From contig NZ_KB908078.1 in NCBI RefSeq assembly GCF_000382345.1, forward strand, positions 1 through 64,000: a DNA stretch of 64,000 nt. Reading direction: 5' to 3'. Shown here one piece after another: positions 57,283 to 64,000 of the stretch; the stretch's first letter is position 1; each line of letters starts with the position of its first letter. The DNA comes from Massilia niastensis DSM 21313. Lineage in GTDB: Bacteria > Pseudomonadota > Gammaproteobacteria > Burkholderiales > Burkholderiaceae_D. The notes below the pieces were generated by a model that was given only the letters and a program-made list of their open reading frames with translations, had not been told where the DNA came from and ran no database searches. A program made the position numbers and the translations under genes.

Positions 57283-57681
57283 TCAACATTCCAGCGCGCG
57301 CCGCAATTGCTCGGTGCCGATCGGCTTGCGAAAGCCTCCCGAGACCCGCAATCCGAGGGCGCGCGCCAGCTCGCCGGCGGCCTCGCGCAGGCTGTCGTCG
57401 AGGGCCGACAGCAGGATCACCCGGCCGGAAAATCCCTGGCCGGCGGCGGCCTGCAGGAACTCGATGCCATCCATCTCGGGCAGCATCAGGTCGCAGATCA
57501 GGATGTCCGGCGCATGCTCGTCCAGCCGCGCCAGCGCGCTGCGCGCGTCGAGCTCGGTGGCCACATGGTAGTCGCCGATCCCGGCCAGCATCTCTTCCAG
57601 CACCTCGAGCACGAAGCGGTCGTCGTCGAGCACGAGCACGCGCTGGGACGAGGAGGGCAAGGCGGTGGGGGCGGGCGTCAT
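57283..57681 (-). CDS. Single-domain response regulator
   Basis: This is a CheY-like receiver without output domain, 132 residues. It has RVLVLDDDRFVL (acid pocket), the phosphate acceptor in ILICDLMLPEMDG, LLSALDDS for the Ser/Thr position, and a Lys in GGFRKPIG. Single-domain receivers pass phosphate or bind partners directly. Its kinase is not adjacent, though several hybrid kinases lie in this window. About 220 bases of A+T-richer sequence separate it from trxA. Confidence 0.88.
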   Translation of the reverse strand: MTPAPTALPSSSQRVLVLDDDRFVLEVLEEMLAGIGDYHVATELDARSALARLDEHAPDILICDLMLPEMDGIEFLQAAAGQGFSGRVILLSALDDSLREAAGELARALGLRVSGGFRKPIGTEQLRRALEC

Positions 57682-57791
57682 CGAGGGCGGCGAATGGGCG
57701 AAAGACGGCCATTATGGCGAACTTTCGGAACAAACGGGTGCATCCACACCAATTTTCGCGCCGGATGGCCCCAAACGATGCCAATCCGGCT

Positions 57792-58508
57792 TCAAACGCT
57801 GCCGGTGAAGCGCGCCAGGTGGCCCGGATGCCACATCGTGACCACCGAGGCGGCCCGTCCGGCCGAGGTGGTGCGTCGGTGCAGCACCAGGCAGCAGGAC
57901 CCGGGGGGGATGGCGAGCAGCTCGGCCACGCTGGCCGGCGCCAGCTGGGCCTCGATGGCATAGGTGGCGCCCTGCAGCGGCGCCACCGCCATCAGGTGTT
58001 CGTTCGGGGTGATGCTGGAGAAGTCCTGCTCCAGGTAGGCCGGGGCGCAGGCCGGGTTGACCCAGCGGTCCTCGAGCTGGATCGGGACCTCGTTCTCGAA
58101 GTGCACGATCAGCGAATGGAACAGCTGCGCGCCCGGTTCGAGTCCGAATTCGGTGGCCAGCGCCTGGTCGGCCAGTTCCTGGCGCAGCAGGCGCGGGTCG
58201 CTGCGGTGCAGCTTGCCGCGCGCGCGGATCTCGTCGGCGATGTTGCGGATCTCGACTAGGGTGGCCTGGTATTTCTGCGGCGCGACATAGGTGCCCGAGC
58301 CCTGGCGGCGCACCAGCACCTGCTCGGCGGTGAGCTCGCGCACGGCGCGGTTGACGGTCATGCGCGACACGCCGAAGTGGCGCACCAGCGCCTGTTCGGA
58401 GGGCACGAGATCCCCTTCCTTCCAGCGGCCCGATGCGATCCCGCCGACCAGGTAATTCTTGATCTGCTGGAAAATGGGCGTACTGTCTTGCGCGGTCTGT
58501 TCTTCCAA
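57792..58508 (-). CDS. hutC: Histidine utilisation repressor HutC (GntR family)
   Basis: HutC represses the hut genes until urocanate binds. The 238-residue protein starts at a TTG at 58508, six bases after GGAGAG; there is no nearby ATG in frame. It has the GntR winged helix at about 12-75 (PSEQALVRHFGVSRMTVNRAVREL, ending RRQGSGTYV), then a UTRA ligand domain with RARGKLHRSDPRLLRQELA, FHSLIVHFENEVPIQLEDRWVNP and the end HPGHLARFTGSV. It is divergent from ada and lies 3 kb upstream of hutU, whose promoter carries a matching palindrome. Confidence 0.9.
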   Translation of the reverse strand: MEEQTAQDSTPIFQQIKNYLVGGIASGRWKEGDLVPSEQALVRHFGVSRMTVNRAVRELTAEQVLVRRQGSGTYVAPQKYQATLVEIRNIADEIRARGKLHRSDPRLLRQELADQALATEFGLEPGAQLFHSLIVHFENEVPIQLEDRWVNPACAPAYLEQDFSSITPNEHLMAVAPLQGATYAIEAQLAPASVAELLAIPPGSCCLVLHRRTTSAGRAASVVTMWHPGHLARFTGSV

Positions 58509-58664
58509 ACTACTCTCCAGGGAGCCGATATCGCGGCGGGCCGAACGTGGCCAGCCTTGTCCATGCCTTGATTCTAGCACCGGGATTCGAAAGCAAGACC
58601 CGGAGTGCGGCCGTGTCGGCTGGGCGCTACGATGACGGCACTGTTGATTTTCCGGAGCATCGCC

Positions 58665-59786
58665 ATGATTTCCGCCAGCCCTGCCGCCGCCCCTGCCGCC
58701 GTTCCGGCATCCGCCTACGACACCGACGATGCCCGCTGGGCCGCCGTCCAGCGCCGCGACCCCGGCGCCGACGGCCGGTTCTACTATGCGGTGCGCAGCA
58801 CCGGCGTGTATTGCCGGCCTTCCTGCCCGTCGCGCGGCGCGCTGCGCGCCAACGTGAGCTTCCACGCCAGCTGCCTCGACGCCGAGGCGGCCGGCTTCCG
58901 GCCCTGCCTGCGCTGCCGGCCGACCCTGCCGCCGCTGGCCGAACGGCAGGCGCAGGCGGTGGCCCAGGCCTGCCGCCTGATCGAGGCGGCCGCCGAGGAG
59001 CCCGACCTGGACCGCCTGGCGCAGGCGGCGGGCATGAGCCGCTTCCATTTCCACCGTGTCTTCAAGGCGCATACCGGCATCACGCCCAAGGCCTATGCGG
59101 CGGCCCAGCGCGCGGCGCGCGTGCGCGAGCAGCTGCCGGGTGCGGCCAGCGTGACCGATGCGCTCTACGATGCCGGCTTCGGCTCGAGCGGACGTTTCTA
59201 TGCCTCGTCCGGCGGCCTGCTCGGCATGACCCCAGGCCGCTACCGCAGCGGCGGGCAGGGCGAGACGATCCGCTTCGCGGTGGCGCAGTGCTCGCTGGGC
59301 GCGATCCTGGTCGCGGCCACCGGGCAGGGAATCTGCGCGATCCTGATCGGCGACGAGCCCGAGCCGCTGGTGCGCGACCTGCAGGAGCGCTTCCCGCGCG
59401 CCACCCTGGAGGGCGCCGAGCCGGACTTCGAGCGCACCGTGGCCCAGGTGATCGGTTTCATCGAGGCGCCGCGCCTGGGCCTGGACCTGCCGCTGGACGT
59501 GCGCGGCACCGCCTTCCAGCAGCGCGTCTGGCAGGCGCTGCGCGACATCCCGGCCGGCCAGACGGTCAGCTATGCGCAGCTGGCCGAGCGGGTCGGCGTG
59601 CGCGACGGCGCGCGCGCGGTGGCCGGCGCCTGCGCGGCCAACCCGGTGGCGGTGGCGATCCCCTGCCACCGCGTGGTGCGCACCGACGGTTCGCTGTCCG
59701 GCTACCGCTGGGGCATCGAGCGCAAGCGCACCCTGCTCGAGCGCGAGGGCGGCAACCAGGTTGCGGGGGCGCGGGACCAGGCGTGA
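58665..59786 (+). CDS. ada: Ada: bifunctional alkyl-DNA repair methyltransferase and transcription activator
   Basis: Ada removes methyl groups from DNA phosphotriesters and O6-methylguanine and activates the adaptive response. The 373-residue protein has the N-terminal zinc/methyl-acceptor cysteines (Cys50, Cys54, Cys81, Cys84 in TGVYCRPSCPSR and RPCLRCRP), an AraC-type helix-turn-helix (DRLAQAAGMSRFHFHRVFKA), and the C-terminal methyltransferase with IPCHRVVRTDGS (acceptor Cys334). The ATG at 58665 follows GGAG; an upstream ATG would add 11 residues. It lies between hutC and the hut structural genes without clear functional tie. Confidence 0.94.
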   Translation: MISASPAAAPAAVPASAYDTDDARWAAVQRRDPGADGRFYYAVRSTGVYCRPSCPSRGALRANVSFHASCLDAEAAGFRPCLRCRPTLPPLAERQAQAVAQACRLIEAAAEEPDLDRLAQAAGMSRFHFHRVFKAHTGITPKAYAAAQRAARVREQLPGAASVTDALYDAGFGSSGRFYASSGGLLGMTPGRYRSGGQGETIRFAVAQCSLGAILVAATGQGICAILIGDEPEPLVRDLQERFPRATLEGAEPDFERTVAQVIGFIEAPRLGLDLPLDVRGTAFQQRVWQALRDIPAGQTVSYAQLAERVGVRDGARAVAGACAANPVAVAIPCHRVVRTDGSLSGYRWGIERKRTLLEREGGNQVAGARDQA

Positions 59787-59890
59787 ACCGACTGGCGCTG
59801 CGCGCTTTGCCCGTCGAGCAAACTTCTATACACTTCTTCGTACCGCGCCCACAAGGCGCGGAGCCTTTATACAACGGAGAAAAACCAAGC

Positions 59891-61567
59891 ATGCGCGCGC
59901 GCCAGATCCCCTTGCAGTGTTCCCTGTTCGTCCTCGCCGCCCTGGGCAGCCTGTCGGCGGTCCACGCCGACACCCTGGTCGACAACGCCAACGGCTACAC
60001 CCTGGACGCCAGGGGCGAGCTGCTGCAATTCACTGCGCTGGCCTTCGACGACCAGGGCAGGATCATCGCCGTCGGCGCCTCCGCCGAGGTCGCAGCGAAA
60101 GCGCCGCATGCACGCCGCATCGACATGGGCGGCCGCACCGTGCTGCCCGGCCTGATCGACGCCCACGGCCACGTGTTCGGCCTGGGCCAGCAACTGACCC
60201 AGCTCGACCTGTCCCCCAGCACCTCGCTGGCCGGCGCCATCAAGTCGATCGCCGGCTACGCGCAGGCCAACCCGGCCCACGCCTGGATCCGCGGCCGCGG
60301 CTGGAACCAGGAGAACTGGAAACTGGGCCGCTTCCCGACCGCCGCCGAACTCGACGCCGTCATCCAGGACCGCCCGGTATGGCTGGAGCGGGTCGACGGC
60401 CACGCCGGCTGGGCCAACAGCCGCACCCTGGCGCTGGCCGGCATCACGAAGTCGACCCCCGACCCGGCCGGCGGCAAGATCGTGCGCGATGCGAACGGCG
60501 AGGCGACCGGCGTGCTGGTCGACGCGGCCCAGGAACTGGTGACCAGGGTGCTGCCGCCGCAGACCGAGGCCGAAGGCCGCACGATGCTGGACCGCTCGCT
60601 GCAGGAAATCGCGCGCATGGGCCTGACCAGCGTGCACGACGCCGGCGTCGGCGTGGCCGAGGACCGCCTGTACCGCGCCTATGCCGATGGCGGCAAGCTG
60701 ACCGCGCGCGTGTACGGCATGATCGGCGGCACGGACAAAGACTTCGACGAACTGGCGAAGAACGGCCCGCTCAAGACCTACGGCAAGGACATGTATGCGC
60801 TGCGCGCCGTGAAGCTGTATTCGGACGGCGCGCTCGGCAGCCGCGGCGCGGCCCTGATCCAGCCCTACAGCGACGAGCCGCATTCGCACGGCCTGCTGTT
60901 CTACAAGACCGCCCGGATGGACGCCATGATGGCCAAGGCCATGCGCAAGGGATACCAGGTCAACGTGCATGCGATCGGCGACGCCGGCAACCGCCAGATC
61001 CTCGACATCTATAAAAAGGAACTGGGCGCGACGAACAGCGCCGCGCAGCGCCACCGCATCGAGCACGCCCAGGTGGTGGCGCCGGGCGACATCCCGCGCT
61101 TCAAGTCGCTCGGCATCATCCCCTCGATGCAGCCGACCCACGCCACCTCGGACAAGAACATGGCCGAGAGCCGCGTCGGCCCGGAGCGCATCAAGGGCGC
61201 CTACGCCTGGCGCAGCTTCCTGCACCAGGGCTCGCGCATCGCCTGCGGTTCCGACTTCCCGGTCGAGTCGCCGAACCCCTTCTACGGCATCCACGCCGCC
61301 GTCACGCGCCAGGATGCGGGCGGCCAGCCGGTGGCGGGCTGGCACCCGGACCAGGCGATGTCGCTGAAGGAGGCGTTCCGCTGCTTTACGCTCGATGCGG
61401 CCTATGCCGGCCACCAGGAAAACACGCTCGGCTCGCTGGAAACGGGCAAGCAGGCGGACTTCATCGTGATCGACCGCGACCTGTTCCGCATGCCGACCTA
61501 CGACATCCACAAGACCGGGGTGCTCGAGACCTGGGTGGCGGGCCGCCAGGTATTCCAGAAGAAGTAA
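59891..61567 (+). CDS. Exported amidohydrolase, YtcJ-like (amidohydrolase_3 family)
   Basis: This is a metal-dependent hydrolase of 558 residues with a signal peptide (MRARQIPLQCSLFVLAALGS, ending near VHA|DTL). It has the HxH metal pair in GLIDAHGHVFG (His92, His94), VKLYSDGALGSRGA with the usual carboxylated-Lys area, NVHAIGDAGN, HRIEHAQVV and CGSDFPVE, so all metal ligands of the family appear present. Substrate is unknown. It stands before hutU, but the signal peptide argues against it being HutI, which is cytoplasmic. The long frame upstream belongs to ada in another phase. Confidence 0.9.
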   Translation: MRARQIPLQCSLFVLAALGSLSAVHADTLVDNANGYTLDARGELLQFTALAFDDQGRIIAVGASAEVAAKAPHARRIDMGGRTVLPGLIDAHGHVFGLGQQLTQLDLSPSTSLAGAIKSIAGYAQANPAHAWIRGRGWNQENWKLGRFPTAAELDAVIQDRPVWLERVDGHAGWANSRTLALAGITKSTPDPAGGKIVRDANGEATGVLVDAAQELVTRVLPPQTEAEGRTMLDRSLQEIARMGLTSVHDAGVGVAEDRLYRAYADGGKLTARVYGMIGGTDKDFDELAKNGPLKTYGKDMYALRAVKLYSDGALGSRGAALIQPYSDEPHSHGLLFYKTARMDAMMAKAMRKGYQVNVHAIGDAGNRQILDIYKKELGATNSAAQRHRIEHAQVVAPGDIPRFKSLGIIPSMQPTHATSDKNMAESRVGPERIKGAYAWRSFLHQGSRIACGSDFPVESPNPFYGIHAAVTRQDAGGQPVAGWHPDQAMSLKEAFRCFTLDAAYAGHQENTLGSLETGKQADFIVIDRDLFRMPTYDIHKTGVLETWVAGRQVFQKK

Positions 61568-61591
61568 ACCCGACCGCATGCCGGTCTGGTA

Positions 61592-61615
61592 GGGTGGACG
61601 GGCAAGCGTCCACCC
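61592..61615. repeat. REP-like hairpin GGGTGGACG-GGCAAG-CGTCCACCC
   Basis: A perfect 9-bp stem follows the amidohydrolase stop by 24 bases. The core GGGTGG-CG matches the repeats at 26132, 36031 and 44218 except for one changed base pair. Confidence 0.65.
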
Positions 61616-61639
61616 CAAGGGAAGGGATGACAAAATGCA

Positions 61640-61668
61640 TTGACTTGGTTGTATAGACAACCTAGACT
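61640..61668 (+). promoter_or_regulatory. hutU promoter with HutC operator in its spacer
   Basis: TTGACT (61640-61645) and TAGACT (61663-61668) are separated by exactly 17 bp. The spacer holds the palindrome GGTTGT-ATAG-ACAACC (61647-61662), close to the known HutC site TTGTATATACAA. Repressor bound here would block RNA polymerase directly. Confidence 0.8.
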
Positions 61669-61729
61669 CTTCGCAACGAGGCGCGTGCGCCCATTGCACG
61701 CGCCGTCCTTTCCCACCGAAGGAGCCGCC

Positions 61730-63447
<1,718 letters not shown>

Positions 63448-63448
<1 letters not shown>

Positions 63449-64000
63449 TGAACGAACCTTTCCACGGCATCACCCTGCATCCCGGCGAGCTGAGCCTGTG
63501 CGCCCTGCGCGCGGTCTGGGCGGACCCCGTGCCGCTGGCCCTGGCGCAGGACGCCTGGGCCACGATCGAGGCCTCGGCCGCCACCGTGAACGCCATCGTC
63601 GCCAAGGGCGACCCGGCCTACGGCATCAATACCGGCTTCGGCATCCTGGCCAAGGCCCACATCCCGCACGACCAGCTGGCGACCCTGCAGCGCAACCTGA
63701 TCCTGTCGCACGCGGTCGGCACCGGCACGCTGCTGTCGGACAGCGTGGTGCGCCTGATCCTGCTGACCAAGATCGGCAGCCTGGCGCGCGGCTACTCGGG
63801 CGTGCGCCCGGTGATCGTCGAGACCCTGATCGCCCTGTACAACGCGGGCATCATGCCGGCCATCCCGTCGCAGGGCTCGGTCGGCGCTTCCGGCGACCTG
63901 GCGCCGCTGGCCCACATGACCCTGGCGATGCTGGGCGTGGGGCAGGTGCGGGTCGAAGGCCAGCTGATGGAGGCTGCGCAGGCGCTGGCGCTGGCCGGCA
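63448..64000 (+). CDS. hutH: Histidine ammonia-lyase, 5' part (cut by window edge)
   Basis: HutH removes ammonia from histidine to give urocanate. The first 184 residues are present, about a third of the normal length of about 510. It has GDPAYGINTGFGILAKAHI, LQRNLILSHAVGTG, and the cofactor tripeptide Ala-Ser-Gly at 147-149 in GSVGASGDLAPLAHM, which cyclises to MIO. Its ATG overlaps the hutU stop by one base. Confidence 0.97.

Noticed and set aside
58509-59669. A long N-terminal extension of HutC
   Set aside because: It is the antisense shadow of ada. The GntR domain starts close to the TTG at 58508, which has a good ribosome site.
58547-59890. A 448-codon N-terminal extension of the amidohydrolase
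   Set aside because: It is the out-of-phase reading of ada. The amidohydrolase has its own ATG and signal peptide at 59891.

Overview
The window is chromosomal DNA of a high-GC betaproteobacterium. Gene content and order (pgk-pyk-fba-purC-purE-purK-Sua5, trxA-rho-rpmE, gmd-rmd, hut genes) suggest Burkholderiales, family Oxalobacteraceae, most likely the Massilia/Telluria group. That placement is an inference from remembered gene orders and protein flavour; no search was run. Coding density is high, and most of the window is housekeeping and signalling genes. No phage, transposase gene or CRISPR array is visible.

Layout. 1-5.2 kb: the end of moaC, an M48 protease with TPR-like C-terminus, a YheT-type hydrolase with two small genes, and the azlCD amino-acid exporter. 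5.3-12.9 kb: lower glycolysis (pgk, pyk, fba) followed by purC-purE-purK and a Sua5-type threonylcarbamoyl-AMP synthase. 13.2-15.3 kb: a GDSL lipoprotein and an OmpW-type porin. 15.3-15.6 kb: a small non-coding element with 27-bp perfect terminal inverted repeats, lying between two copies of the 59-bp terminator segment shared by the convergent genes. 15.6-31 kb: a PAS-GGDEF-EAL protein, a guanidine-II riboswitch with its SugE/Gdx exporter, gcdH, a flavin reductase, msrA, cfa, a hemerythrin-PdxH fusion, tcdA, an FKBP isomerase, cysK, a cation-efflux gene with its ArsR repressor, an M16 protease and pncC.

31.4-36 kb: a CHASE8-like/HAMP hybrid kinase translationally coupled to a REC-PAS-GGDEF-EAL-REC protein. 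36-44.2 kb: thiL, maeB, and a GDP-rhamnose-type cluster (gmd, rmd, two glycosyltransferases). 44.3-48.7 kb: an MHYT hybrid kinase with Hpt domain in an operon with an HD-GYP response regulator. With the gene at 15.6 kb, three loci for cyclic-di-GMP turnover lie in one window. 49.9-51.9 kb: an AbiE-type toxin-antitoxin pair of visibly lower GC, with three operator-like palindromes, next to tRNA-Leu(CAA).

52.3-57.7 kb: a small membrane protein, an ArnT-like GT-C glycosyltransferase, rpmE (type B), rho, trxA and a single-domain response regulator. 57.8-64 kb: the histidine-utilisation region: hutC (reverse), ada, an exported amidohydrolase, hutU, and hutH running off the end. A HutC-like palindrome fills the 17-bp spacer of the hutU promoter.

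The best candidates for closer study are the short inverted-repeat element inside a duplicated terminator, the hemerythrin-PdxH fusion, the double-receiver GGDEF-EAL protein, the riboswitch-exporter pair, and the AbiE control region.
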